Notes under the pieces: model-generated
Databases searched by the model: none
What the model saw: only the letters and a program-made list of their open reading frames with translations
Told to the model about the DNA's origin: nothing
Shown: positions 15,373-22,755 of the stretch, piece after piece
Numbering within the stretch: position 1 is the first letter of the stretch
Layout: every line of letters begins with the position of its first letter
NCBI GenBank assembly: GCA_035547155.1
Contig: DASZVJ010000268.1
Location: forward strand, 1 to 30,808
Length of the DNA: 30,808 nucleotides
From: CAZNMF01 sp035547155
GTDB taxonomy: Bacteria > Acidobacteriota > Vicinamibacteria > Vicinamibacterales > SCN-69-37
Direction: 5' to 3'
Made by a program: the position numbers and the translations under genes

Positions 15373-16773
15373 ATGATCGAGCACTGGCGACAGCGGATGA
15401 GCCGGGCCGTCGGCCTGCGCGTCGCCGTCTGGTACGCCGGCGTCTTCATCATCACGTCGGCCGCGATCGGCTTGATCGCGTATCAGCTCCTCGCGATCTC
15501 ACTCGTGCGGCGCGATCACGATCTGCTGCTCGTGCGGCTCGCCGAATACGCCGGCACGTACGAGCGCGGCGGGTTACCGGCGGTCACGCAGGCGATCAAC
15601 GCGGAGCGTGCGTCGGGCAGCCGCGACTCCGTGATGGTGCGCCTCGTGGGCGGCGGCGCGGAAGTGCAGTTCTTCAGCCTGCCGCCCGCGTGGCGCACGT
15701 ACGACATCGCGCGGCTGGACGGCCGGCGGCCGTACGGCGACGACTGGGAGCAGGTGCAATCGACGGTCGACACGACGACGCTCGAGGTGGTGTCGCGATC
15801 GTTGTGGGACGGGACGATCCTGCAGGTCGGACGGACGACGATCGAGCGCGATCAGTTCCTGGCGCAGGTGCGCGATCTGCTCGGTATCATGATCGTCTGC
15901 GTGGTCGTCGCCGGGCTCGCTGGCGGGATCGCGCTGACGCGATCGGCGCTGCAGCCGTTACGCGAGCTGCGCGATACCGTGCGTGACATCACGGAGACGG
16001 GCCGGCTCGACGCGCGCGTGGCCGCCGATGGCGACGGCGATCTCGTCGACGAGCTCGGGGTCGTTTTCAACGCGATGCTGACGCGCATCGAGACGCTCGT
16101 CGGCGGCATGCGCGATGCGCTCGACAATGTCGCGCACGATCTCCGAACGCCGATCGCGCGCCTGCGTGCGCGGGCAGAAGGCGCGCTGGCCTCCGCGCGC
16201 GGCGACGATCCGGCCGCGCGTGACGCGCTCGCCGCCTGCGTCGAGGAAGCCGACCGCGTCATGGCGCTGCTGACGACGATGATGGACATCTCGGAGGCGG
16301 AGACGGGCACGATGCGGCTGTCGTTGTCGGCCGTGCCCGTCGACGAGATCGTCCACGACACGATCGATCTCTACGAGGACACGGCCGACGAGCGCGGGAT
16401 CGCGCTGTCGTCGACGGCCGCGCCCGATCTCGTCGTCCGCGGCGATCGACAACGTCTTCGCCAGGTGCTCGCCAATCTCGTCGACAACGCGCTGAAGTTC
16501 ACGGACGCCGGCGGTCGCGTGACGATTGGCGCCGAGGCGCGCGGCGACGAGGTCGTCATCGCCGTGGAGGACACCGGCCGCGGCATCCCGCCGACCGACC
16601 TGCCGCGGATCTGGGACCGTCTCTACCGCGGCGACGCCAGCCACGCGCAGGGCCTCGGTCTCGGCCTCAGCCTCGTCCGCGCCATCGTCACCGCCCACGG
16701 CGGCCGCGCGGAGGTCGAGAGCGAGGTGGGGAAGGGAACGAGGGTGATGGTGACGCTACCAAAGAGCGCGTGA
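15373..16773 (+). CDS. Membrane sensor histidine kinase, partner of the upstream regulator
   Basis: A 466-residue kinase with a first membrane helix at about 16-42 (LRVAVWYAGVFIITSAAIGL), a periplasmic sensor of some 120 residues, a second helix at about 168-189 (DLLGIMIVCVVVAGLAGGIA), and a HAMP linker (190-242). The HisKA dimerisation helix carries the phosphorylated His255 in DNVAHDLRTPIARL. The ATPase domain shows the N box LANLVDNALKF, G1 box EDTGRGIP and G2 box GLGLGLSLVRAI. The sensor region contains no recognisable ligand domain. The kinase style (short CusS/CopS type, single sensor) fits envelope or metal stress, consistent with htrA next door. Confidence 0.95.
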   Translation: MIEHWRQRMSRAVGLRVAVWYAGVFIITSAAIGLIAYQLLAISLVRRDHDLLLVRLAEYAGTYERGGLPAVTQAINAERASGSRDSVMVRLVGGGAEVQFFSLPPAWRTYDIARLDGRRPYGDDWEQVQSTVDTTTLEVVSRSLWDGTILQVGRTTIERDQFLAQVRDLLGIMIVCVVVAGLAGGIALTRSALQPLRELRDTVRDITETGRLDARVAADGDGDLVDELGVVFNAMLTRIETLVGGMRDALDNVAHDLRTPIARLRARAEGALASARGDDPAARDALAACVEEADRVMALLTTMMDISEAETGTMRLSLSAVPVDEIVHDTIDLYEDTADERGIALSSTAAPDLVVRGDRQRLRQVLANLVDNALKFTDAGGRVTIGAEARGDEVVIAVEDTGRGIPPTDLPRIWDRLYRGDASHAQGLGLGLSLVRAIVTAHGGRAEVESEVGKGTRVMVTLPKSA

Positions 16774-16775
16774 CG

Positions 16776-16815
16776 TCATCTGGTCATCGGGCTATCGGAT
16801 CATCGGGTCATCTGG
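16776..16815. repeat. Tandem octamer array, 5 x TCATCKGG-like
   Basis: Five 8-bp units: TCATCTGG, TCATCGGG, CTATCGGA, TCATCGGG, TCATCTGG. The array starts directly after the kinase stop codon. A second, unrelated octamer array begins 23 bp later, so the whole gap before the EVE gene is mainly repeats. Confidence 0.75.
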
Positions 16816-16838
16816 ATTGCGGCGTGCTTTCATCATTC

Positions 16839-16894
16839 AATGTCCCAATGTCCCAATGTCCCAATGTCCCAATGTCCCGATGTCCCGATGTCCC
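16839..16894. repeat. Tandem octamer array, 7 units AATGTCCC/GATGTCCC
   Basis: Five AATGTCCC units are followed by two GATGTCCC units and a partial GAT. It ends 17 bp before the EVE gene start codon, so on a transcript it would form most of the 5' leader. Slippage would change leader length but not any protein. Confidence 0.92.
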
Positions 16895-16911
16895 GATAAC
16901 AAGGATCTTCC

Positions 16912-17373
16912 ATGTCCTATTGGCTGATGAAGTGCGAGCCCTCCGCGTACACGATCGACGACCTCGCGCGTGACGGGACGACGAGTTGGGAAGGGGTGCG
17001 CAACTACAAGGCGCGCAACTTCCTGCGGGACGAGATGCGCGTTGGCGACGGCGTGCTGTTCTACGCGTCGAATGCGGAGCCGTCGGGCGTCACCGGGCTC
17101 GCCAGGATCGTGAAAGCCGGCTATCCGGATCCGTACGCCTTCAAGAAGGGCCATCACTACTTCGACCCGGACAGCAAGAAGGACGCGCCGACGTGGTACG
17201 CGGTCGACATCGGCTTCGTCGAGAAGTTCCCGGCGATCGTCTCGCTCGAGACGCTGAAGTCGACGCGCGCGCTCGAGAAGATGATGGTCGTCCAGAAGGG
17301 CGCGCGGCTCTCCGTGCAGCCCGTGACGAAGGCCGAGTACGACCTCGTCGTCCGTCTCGGTCGCGCGAGATAG
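16912..17373 (+). CDS. EVE domain protein (THYN1-like)
   Basis: The 153-residue protein is a single EVE domain of the PUA-like superfamily, complete at both ends. Typical blocks are YWLMKCEPSAYTIDDLARDG, TSWEGVRNYKARNFLRDEM, VGDGVLFYASN, GVTGLARIVKAGYPDPYAF and PTWYAVDIGFVEKFPAIVSL. EVE domains recognise modified bases such as 5-methyl- or 5-hydroxymethyl-cytosine in DNA, or modified RNA bases, through an aromatic pocket. Stand-alone bacterial forms have no settled role. A conventional ribosome site is not obvious; AAGGA at 16900-16904 is a candidate. A STAND-type ATPase gene follows after 41 bp in the same direction, which may or may not be functionally linked. Confidence 0.92.
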   Translation: MSYWLMKCEPSAYTIDDLARDGTTSWEGVRNYKARNFLRDEMRVGDGVLFYASNAEPSGVTGLARIVKAGYPDPYAFKKGHHYFDPDSKKDAPTWYAVDIGFVEKFPAIVSLETLKSTRALEKMMVVQKGARLSVQPVTKAEYDLVVRLGRAR

Positions 17374-17402
17374 CTATTACCTAGATCTGCGTAGTCATCA
17401 CG

Positions 17403-17408
17403 TATACT
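17403..17408 (+). promoter_or_regulatory. -10 element giving a leaderless ATPase transcript
   Basis: TATACT ends 6 bp before the ATG at 17415, so the first transcribed base should be at or beside the start codon. No Shine-Dalgarno is visible. ATTACC (17376-17381) and GGTAAT (17411-17416) form an inverted pair flanking the promoter, the right half overlapping the ATG, and might be a regulator site. Confidence 0.5.
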
Positions 17409-17414
17409 TGGGTA

Positions 17415-18566
17415 ATGGAAGCCGGCAACCCGTTCGTCTACGGCGAGATCGTCACCACCGGCGCGTTCGCGGACCGCGAGACCGAGCGCGATCGGCTGAC
17501 GCGCGATCTGGCGGCCGGCCAGAAGGTGTTCCTCATCTCGCCGCGCCGCTACGGCAAGTCGTCGCTCATCCGCGACGCCATGCAGCGCCTCGCGCGCGAG
17601 CGCGTCATCACCGTCGAAGTGACCGTCGCCGCGTCCAGCTCGTACGTCGCCTTTCTCGAAGCCTACGCCCGCGCGCTCGTCACGGCGGAGACGCCGGCCG
17701 GCAAGCTGCGGCGCTGGGCGTCCGAGCTGCTGCAGGCCGTGCGGCCGGAGCTGCGCCTCGAGCCGCGGCCGTCGGGCGAGCCGCGGTTCACGCTCGCGTT
17801 TCCGGCCGTGCGCTCGACGCGCGACATCGCGCGGCTCGCGGCGGAAGTCTTCGCGCTGCCAGGACGCATCGCCGCCGCACGACGCCAGCGCATGGCGATC
17901 GCGCTCGACGAGTTCCAGGCCATCGAGTCCTTCGACGGTGAATCCGTCGAGCAGGCGCTGCGCGCGGCTGTCCAGGATCAGCGTGCGGTCGGCTACGTGT
18001 TCTCCGGATCGGAGCCGTCGCTCATGGAGCGCATGCTCGGCTCGCGCCGGCCGTTCTACAAGGCCGGGCCCGTCATGCGCCTCGAGAAGATCGATCCGAA
18101 GGTATTCGCCGACTTCATCGACGGTCGCTTCGCGTCGAGCGGCCTCCGCGTCGAGCCCGGGCTCGGCGAGGCCATTGTCGACCTGGCCGCCAACGTGCCG
18201 TACGACGTGCAGCGCCTCGCGCACGAAGCCTGGGACGATGCGCGCGCGCAGCGGCGGAAGCTGGTGGGGTTGGAAGATCTGCACCAGACGCTCGCGCGAT
18301 TGCTGTCGGAGCAGTCGGCGGTCTTCGAGGAGTCCTGGCAGCGGCTGACGCTCGGTCAGCGCGCGGTCCTGCGCGCGCTCGTGATCGAGAGCGGCCATTC
18401 GCTGATGTCCGAAGGCGTCCGCGTCCGCCATCGCCTGCCGAACGCGTCGAGCGTCCAGTCCGCGCTCGCCGCGCTGGTCAAGCAGGACATCATCATGAAG
18501 GTCGGCGCGCGCTACGTTGTCAGCGATTCGCTCTATCGCGAGTGGGTGGCGCGGAAGACGTTTTGA
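17415..18566 (+). CDS. Archaeal-type/STAND ATPase with C-terminal winged helix
   Basis: A 383-residue P-loop NTPase of the ATPase_2 (archaeal ATPase) kind. After the entry motif FADRETERDRLTRDL comes the Walker A loop SPRRYGKSSL (42-51), the variant with RRY before GKS seen in this family, then Walker B MAIALDEFQAI with Asp165-Glu166. Next are a sensor-like VGYVFSGSEPSLMERML, the segment VMRLEKIDPKVFADFIDGRF, and a helical lid VPYDVQRLAHEAWDDARA. Residues about 300-383 look like a winged helix (LRALVIESGHSLMSEGV to YRERVARK-like end). Members act in regulation, mobile elements or defence, mostly uncharacterised. It follows the EVE gene. No nuclease or effector domain is fused. Confidence 0.85.
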   Translation: MEAGNPFVYGEIVTTGAFADRETERDRLTRDLAAGQKVFLISPRRYGKSSLIRDAMQRLARERVITVEVTVAASSSYVAFLEAYARALVTAETPAGKLRRWASELLQAVRPELRLEPRPSGEPRFTLAFPAVRSTRDIARLAAEVFALPGRIAAARRQRMAIALDEFQAIESFDGESVEQALRAAVQDQRAVGYVFSGSEPSLMERMLGSRRPFYKAGPVMRLEKIDPKVFADFIDGRFASSGLRVEPGLGEAIVDLAANVPYDVQRLAHEAWDDARAQRRKLVGLEDLHQTLARLLSEQSAVFEESWQRLTLGQRAVLRALVIESGHSLMSEGVRVRHRLPNASSVQSALAALVKQDIIMKVGARYVVSDSLYREWVARKTF

Positions 18567-18574
18567 CGGGCGGC

Positions 18575-18588
18575 GGTCTGCAGTCTGC
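18575..18588. repeat. Two heptamers (GGTCTGC, AGTCTGC)
   Basis: A minimal tandem pair just after the ATPase stop codon. The same GGTCTGC unit occurs twice at 21773-21786. In both places a REP-like hairpin lies within about 20 bp, suggesting that the two elements travel or arise together. Confidence 0.5.
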
Positions 18589-18595
18589 GGACTCA

Positions 18596-18621
18596 CGGGC
18601 CACCACGCGGGCGGCCCCTAC
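18596..18621 (+). repeat. Diverged REP-like unit (copy of the 4394 arm)
   Basis: Twenty-one of 26 bases match 4394-4419 in the same orientation, including the CGGGC start and the GGCCCCTAC-type end. Changes have weakened the internal hairpin. It ends 4 bp before the start codon of the next gene, so it forms most of that gene's upstream sequence. Confidence 0.65.
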
Positions 18622-18625
18622 ATGC

Positions 18626-19483
18626 ATGACTTCTGATCCCGTCTCTCGCCCACGCTGGTGGCAATGGCTGACGATTCTCTCGATCGACGCGCCCGTCGTG
18701 TGCCTGTTGTGGCAGGCCGTGATCGCGCGCGCCGTGCGCGTGCCGCTGCGATGGCCGCACGTCGTCGCGCTCGGCCTGTCGATCTGGCTCGCGTACGCGG
18801 CCGATCGCTGGATCGAAGGCTGGCGCCTGGACAGCCGGCTCATCCGCACGCAGCGTCATCATTTCTATCAACGATGGCGATGGATCGTCGCCGCGACGTG
18901 GATCGCGATTTTTGCAGCTGACGCCGCGGTCGCGATCACCGAGCTGGATGACGCGAGTCTGGTTCGAGGCGCCGTGCTGCTCGTGCCGGTGCTGATGTAC
19001 CTGCTGTCACATCAGCTCGTCCATCGCGATCGGCCATGGCGCGCGCCGAAGGAGATCGTCATCGCGCTGCTGCTGACTGGCGGCGTGGCCATCTTCCTGT
19101 TGTCGTCCATCGATCCCGAGGGGCTCGTCGCCGGACTCAGCGTGTTCGCCTGCCTGAGCTTCGTCAACTGCGCGTTGATTTCGTCGTGGGAGCGTGAGGT
19201 CGATCGCGCGCACGGTCAGACGTCGCTCGCGCTCGACTCTGCGCGCGCCGCGCGAGCCATTGCCTGGCTGCCCTGGATCGCCGCTGCCGCGTCGCTCTTG
19301 GTGATCGTGGCCGGACCGCCGTCATCGCGTGTGCCTGGCGCCTGCGGCGCGGTCAGCGCGGTCGTGCTTGCGATCGTCGATAGCGTCGAAGGTGCCACCG
19401 GATGGGCCGCCGCCCACGTGCTCGCCGACGTCGCGCTGATGACGCCGATCGTGCCGCTGCTGTGGTGGGCGATCCACCGATGA
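18626..19483 (+). CDS. Polytopic membrane protein, unrecognised (weak UbiA-like traits)
   Basis: A 285-residue protein from the ATG at 18626; the frame upstream is a REP-like repeat and ATPase gene shadow. It has about eight or nine membrane helices, among them WLTILSIDAPVVCLLWQAVI, HVVALGLSIWLAYAADRWIE, EIVIALLLTGGVAIFLLS and VLADVALMTPIVPLLWWAI. Acidic-basic loops (DRWIEGWRLDSRLIRTQRHH and ISSWEREVDRAHGQTS) lie where UbiA prenyltransferases carry their Asp-rich motifs, but neither true NDxxD motif is present. I therefore do not assign an enzyme. It overlaps the methyltransferase gene by 4 bp (ATGA), which suggests the two act on the same, perhaps lipid-like, molecule. Confidence 0.75.
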   Translation: MTSDPVSRPRWWQWLTILSIDAPVVCLLWQAVIARAVRVPLRWPHVVALGLSIWLAYAADRWIEGWRLDSRLIRTQRHHFYQRWRWIVAATWIAIFAADAAVAITELDDASLVRGAVLLVPVLMYLLSHQLVHRDRPWRAPKEIVIALLLTGGVAIFLLSSIDPEGLVAGLSVFACLSFVNCALISSWEREVDRAHGQTSLALDSARAARAIAWLPWIAAAASLLVIVAGPPSSRVPGACGAVSAVVLAIVDSVEGATGWAAAHVLADVALMTPIVPLLWWAIHR

Positions 19484-20157
19484 CGGGTGGCGGCTTCGAT
19501 CGCGTCGCGGGCACCTATCGTCTGCTCGAGCACGTCGCGTTCGGGCGCACGCTGCAGCGCGCGCGGACCGCGCATCTCGACGTCTTGCGCGGATGCGGAG
19601 ACATCCTCGTCATTGGTGACGGCGACGGACGATGTCTCGAAGCCATCGTCGCGATGGCGCCCGACGCGCATGTGACGGCGATCGATGCCAGTGGCGCGAT
19701 GCTGGCGCGTGCCCGACGTCGCATCGCCGCCGCGGGTGCCGCCGATCGCGTCACATTCAGGCGCGCGGACGTGCGCCGCGCCGGTTCATGGCCGCTCGAC
19801 CACTACGACGCCATCGTCACGATGTTCGTGTTGGATTGCTTCACGGCCGGGGACGTCGAGGCGATCGTCGCGGCGCTCGCGCGCGGCGTGCGTCCGGACG
19901 GCCTCTGGCTGTTCGCCGACTTTGCCATTCCCGATCGCGGCTGGCGCCGCCTGCACGCGCGGCTCGTCGTCGGGCTGCTGTATGCGTTCTTCCGCTGGAC
20001 CACCGGCATCGAGGCGCGCTCCCTGCCACCCGCTGAGGCCACGCTCGTGGCACAGGGCTTTTCGCCAGCCGGGCTCCGCGAGTACCGCGGCGGACTGATC
20101 CGCAGCGTGTGGTTTCGCCGCGCCATCTCAATCCGCGGAGCACACAGCAGCGAGTGA
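19480..20157 (+). CDS. Class I SAM-dependent methyltransferase
   Basis: A 225-residue Rossmann-type methyltransferase from the ATG at 19480, which overlaps the upstream stop by 4 bp. Motif I is ILVIGDGDGRCLEAIV (the usual GxGxG read as GDGDG), then motif II with the acidic residue in VTAIDASGAMLARARRR, DRVTFRRADVRRAG, and the strand YDAIVTMFVLDCFTAGDVEA leading to GVRPDGLWLFADFAIP. Such proteins resemble UbiE/COQ5-like and other small-molecule methyltransferases. A hydrophobic stretch (LVVGLLYAFFRWTTGIEAR) suggests a lipophilic substrate. It is probably cotranscribed with the membrane protein, and it converges on the efpL-type gene with only 12 bp between stops. Confidence 0.85.
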   Translation: MTGGGFDRVAGTYRLLEHVAFGRTLQRARTAHLDVLRGCGDILVIGDGDGRCLEAIVAMAPDAHVTAIDASGAMLARARRRIAAAGAADRVTFRRADVRRAGSWPLDHYDAIVTMFVLDCFTAGDVEAIVAALARGVRPDGLWLFADFAIPDRGWRRLHARLVVGLLYAFFRWTTGIEARSLPPAEATLVAQGFSPAGLREYRGGLIRSVWFRRAISIRGAHSSE

Positions 20158-20169
20158 TCGGCCGTGCGA

Positions 20170-20745
20170 TCAGGCGCGGCCGGCGAACTCCCGCGTCTCG
20201 GTGTGGACTTTGACCTTCTCGCCTTCCTTGATGAACAGCGGCACGCGGACTTCGAGGCCGGTCTGTAGCGTCGCGGCCTTCGTGACGCCGCCGCTCGCCG
20301 TATCGCCGCGCACGCCGGGCTCGGTCGTCGTCACGACGAGCTCGACGATCGGCGGGAAGAGCACGCCGATGGGATTGCCGTTGTACTTGTAGACCTGTAC
20401 CTCGAGATCGTCGGCGAGCAGATAGCGATCGTCGCCGAGCAGATCGGCGCCGATCGTCAGCGTGTCGTACGATTCCTGATCCAGGAAGTGATAGCCGGAG
20501 CTGTCGGCGTACTGATACGTCGCCGGCACTTTCACGAGATCCGGCTCGCCGAATTTCTCGCCCGCCTTGAACGTCTTGTCGAACACCGCGCGCGTGAGCA
20601 TGTTGCGCATCTTCAGCCGCACGAGCGTCTGTCCGCCGCGTGCCGTGGGCTTCGAGACCTCCACGTCGAGGCAGACGTACGGCGCCTGCTCGTACTCGAA
20701 GAACATCTTGCGTTTGATCTCGATCGCTTCGATCAGCGAGGCCAT
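20170..20745 (-). CDS. yeiP: Elongation factor P paralogue of EfpL/YeiP type
   Basis: A 191-residue three-domain translation factor of the EF-P superfamily, which helps ribosomes stalled on proline stretches. The ATG at 20745 is preceded by GGAGGA 10 bases upstream; the longer frame overlaps the neighbouring gene. In place of the EF-P loop PGKGQ with its modifiable lysine, the domain I tip reads SKPTARGGQTL with Arg36, matching the PTARG loop I recall for E. coli YeiP (EfpL). The ending GEKVKVHTETREFAGRA also resembles YeiP more than EF-P. Domains II and III (about 65-128 and 130-191) are intact. Annotation pipelines may name it efp. No EF-P modification genes are nearby. Confidence 0.85.
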   Translation of the reverse strand: MASLIEAIEIKRKMFFEYEQAPYVCLDVEVSKPTARGGQTLVRLKMRNMLTRAVFDKTFKAGEKFGEPDLVKVPATYQYADSSGYHFLDQESYDTLTIGADLLGDDRYLLADDLEVQVYKYNGNPIGVLFPPIVELVVTTTEPGVRGDTASGGVTKAATLQTGLEVRVPLFIKEGEKVKVHTETREFAGRA

Positions 20746-20780
20746 GTCGGTGTCGTCCTCCGTCGTGTGTGTGACAGGCC

Positions 20781-20786
20781 AGTATA
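20781..20786 (-). promoter_or_regulatory. Probable -10 element for the efpL-type gene
   Basis: The minus strand reads TATACT here, 35 bp before the start codon at 20745, with GGAGGA between. It lies in the 55-bp gap after the SMP-30-like gene, so the factor can be transcribed on its own. No clear -35 is present. Confidence 0.4.
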
Positions 20787-20800
20787 GGCGGCGGAGGGGC

Positions 20801-21721
20801 TCAGACGCGATCGTCGAACGCCGGATCGACGAGGCCTCGAACGCCCGTCGCGGCGTGGAACACGCCTCCAGCGTGCGGGAACGTCGCAAGCGCGGCCGCG
20901 TCCATCTCGAGCCGCGAGGACGTGACGTAGAGATCCGTCAGGTCAGCGCCGCCGAACGCCGGACATGTCGTGTTCGGCGCGGCGACGATGACCTCGCGAT
21001 CGAACGTGCCGTCCGGCAGGTATCGCCGGACGCGTCCGCGGCCCCACACGGCATTCCACATCGCGCCGTCCGCGTCGACGACCGATCCGTCCGGCATGCC
21101 GCCCGCGTCCTCCGCGCGCACGAATGGCCGCACGCGTGAGACGCGCGCGGCCGCCGAATCGTACTCGGCCTGCCTGATCGTTCCGTCGACGGAATCCGTG
21201 AAGTACATCGTCCGGCCGTCGGGGCTGAAGCAGATGCTGTTCGAGATCGACACGCCGTCGATGTTCAACCGCCGCAGGCCGTGCGCGAGCGAGAACTGAT
21301 GGAAGTGCCCAAGGCGATCGGCGTGTCCGTCGGTGTCGTTCATCGTGCCGAACACGAAGCGCCCCTCGCGATCCGTGCGACCGTCGTTGATGCGCGTCCG
21401 CGGCTCGTCGGGCTCGACGGGGACGACCGGCGTGACGGGCAACACCGACGGGCTCGTGTGCGCGTCCACGTCGGCGAAGACGAGACCCTTCGCGAGACCG
21501 AGCAGCACGCGGCCCGACTCACACAACGCGAACGCACCGGCGCGATCGGGCAGCGCCCACGAGAGCGTCGTGCCGGTGAGCGGCGCGTGGAGCCAGAGCC
21601 GGGCGCCTTCGATGTCCGTCCAGAGCAATGCCCGCCGGCGCGCGCACCAGACCGCGCCCTCGCCGAGCGTGCACCGCGCGTCGACGCGAAGCGCCGCCGT
21701 CTGCTGAGTCGAGATTGTCAT
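20801..21721 (-). CDS. SMP-30/gluconolactonase/regucalcin-like protein
   Basis: A 306-residue six-bladed beta-propeller, probably a sugar lactonase in the cytoplasm. Numbered from ATG 21721, the metal and substrate residues are in place: Glu21 (TLGEGAVW), Arg110 and Asn112 (RTRINDGRTD), Asn161 (ISNSICFSPDG) and Asp211 (MPDGSVVDADG), equivalent to the ligands of human regucalcin. The propeller strand VFGTMNDTDG is also typical. An ATG five codons upstream (21736) is an equal choice, and neither has a Shine-Dalgarno site. L-arabinono-, glucono- or xylonolactone are the usual substrates; which one cannot be told. No sugar pathway genes adjoin it. Confidence 0.88.
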   Translation of the reverse strand: MTISTQQTAALRVDARCTLGEGAVWCARRRALLWTDIEGARLWLHAPLTGTTLSWALPDRAGAFALCESGRVLLGLAKGLVFADVDAHTSPSVLPVTPVVPVEPDEPRTRINDGRTDREGRFVFGTMNDTDGHADRLGHFHQFSLAHGLRRLNIDGVSISNSICFSPDGRTMYFTDSVDGTIRQAEYDSAAARVSRVRPFVRAEDAGGMPDGSVVDADGAMWNAVWGRGRVRRYLPDGTFDREVIVAAPNTTCPAFGGADLTDLYVTSSRLEMDAAALATFPHAGGVFHAATGVRGLVDPAFDDRV

Positions 21722-21772
21722 GGATGCGCGCATCATCCGATGCGCGACGGGCGGGCGTCAACAGCGGGCGAC

Positions 21773-21786
21773 GGTCTGCGGTCTGC
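21773..21786. repeat. Two heptamers GGTCTGC
   Basis: A perfect tandem pair located 10 bp before the long hairpin at 21797-21835, in the gap between the TonB-domain gene and the SMP-30-like gene. It uses the same unit as 18575-18588. Confidence 0.5.
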
Positions 21787-21796
21787 CGTTCGCGGG

Positions 21797-21835
21797 CTTT
21801 CGGACGGCGGACCTCCAGGTCCGCCCCTCCGAAAG
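21797..21835. repeat. Long REP-like hairpin downstream of the TonB-domain gene
   Basis: Outer stem CTTTCGGA (21797-21804) with TCCGAAAG (21828-21835) encloses the inner stem GGCGGACC (21806-21813), loop TCCA, GGTCCGCC (21818-21825). The two stems give 16 base pairs with small bulges. On the minus strand it follows the TonB-domain gene's stop by 11 bp, so it may end or protect that transcript. There is no T-run, so it is not a standard intrinsic terminator. The inner stem resembles 30454-30473. Confidence 0.8.
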
Positions 21836-21846
21836 GAACGCCCGCG

Positions 21847-22755
21847 TCACTGTCTCGGCGCGAGGACGATGTCGAACGTCTTGCGGTACTTCACGGGCAC
21901 GCCGTTGCGCGTGGCCGGCTGGAACTTCCAATGCTTCGTGGCGTCCAGCAGGATGGGATCGTACGCCGGCGTGACGGGCTTGCGCAGCGTGGCCGACTCG
22001 ACCGCGCCGCGTTCGTCGATCACGACTTCCAGCAGCCCGCGATATTCCGTCGTGCGCGCGACGACCGTCGGCGGGTTCCACAACGGCAAGCGGCGATCGA
22101 TCTCGGCCGGCGGCACGACGTCGGTGTTCTCGACGTTGTAGATCGATGGCGGAGGCGGCGTCGCCGGCACGGCCGCAGCCGCCGCGGCTGCGCGCGCGGC
22201 CTCCTGCGCGGCCTGCGCGGCGGCGATGACTTCGCCGTCCGACAGCTTCAGAAAGCCCTCGCCGAGCATTTTGAGATCGGAAAGATCGGCGTCGGTCGAA
22301 TTGTCGCCGTCGCCGATCAGGGCGAGCATCTCCCGGAATTGCGATGAGGCCGACGCGTACTGCTTCGCGTCGAACGCGGTCTTCGCCTTCGCATACAGAT
22401 CGCGCGTCGTCGCGGGCAGCAGCCGCTTGCGGACGTCGTGATACATCGTCACGAGACGCGGCGGGACGTCGGATTCCGGAATCTCGTACAGCGGGTTGGC
22501 CTCCACGAGCCGCTCGAGCGACTGTTGGGCCTCGTCCGACCGGCCGAGTCCGAGCAGGCACAACGCGCGATATTGCTCGGTCTGCTCAGGGCTGAGGCGG
22601 CTCTGGACGTTCGCGAGCTGCGTCAACGCTTCTTCGAACGACGCAGCGGCGTAGAGATCCTTCACGGTCGCAAGATCGTCGGCAGCCGTCGTGGCCGACG
22701 GTCCCTGCGCGAGCAGGGTCGTGAGGACGAGAACGAGCGGGGTGAGCGTCGTCAT
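21847..22755 (-). CDS. Exported protein with TPR-like region and TonB C-terminal domain
   Basis: A 302-residue protein with a signal peptide (about 1-22, LVLVLTTLLAQGPSA). Residues 25-150 are helical with TPR-like repeats (AASFEEALTQLANVQSRL, CLLGLGRSDEAQQSLERLV, AKTAFDAKQYASASSQFREM). An Ala-rich stretch and a PATPPPPS linker follow. The C-terminal domain (about 215-298) has the TonB pattern YRGLLEVVIDERGAVESATL and LLDATKHWKFQPATRNGVPV. Unlike true TonB there is no N-terminal anchor with an ExbBD contact, so it acts in the periplasm, perhaps as an assembly or stress component. Its ATG overlaps the PEGA gene by 4 bp. Such TPR-TonB_C proteins are frequent in acidobacteria. Confidence 0.83.
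   Translation of the reverse strand: MTTLTPLVLVLTTLLAQGPSATTAADDLATVKDLYAAASFEEALTQLANVQSRLSPEQTEQYRALCLLGLGRSDEAQQSLERLVEANPLYEIPESDVPPRLVTMYHDVRKRLLPATTRDLYAKAKTAFDAKQYASASSQFREMLALIGDGDNSTDADLSDLKMLGEGFLKLSDGEVIAAAQAAQEAARAAAAAAAVPATPPPPSIYNVENTDVVPPAEIDRRLPLWNPPTVVARTTEYRGLLEVVIDERGAVESATLRKPVTPAYDPILLDATKHWKFQPATRNGVPVKYRKTFDIVLAPRQ

Noticed and set aside
12907..15384. An 825-codon open frame antisense to htrA and the response regulator
   Set aside because: It runs opposite two genes with certain family motifs, has an Arg/Asp/Ala-rich composition typical of GC-rich shadow frames, and no domain can be read in it.
16839..16894. Tandem octamers considered as a CRISPR array
   Set aside because: Units are 8 bp and contiguous, with no spacers, and no cas genes are present.
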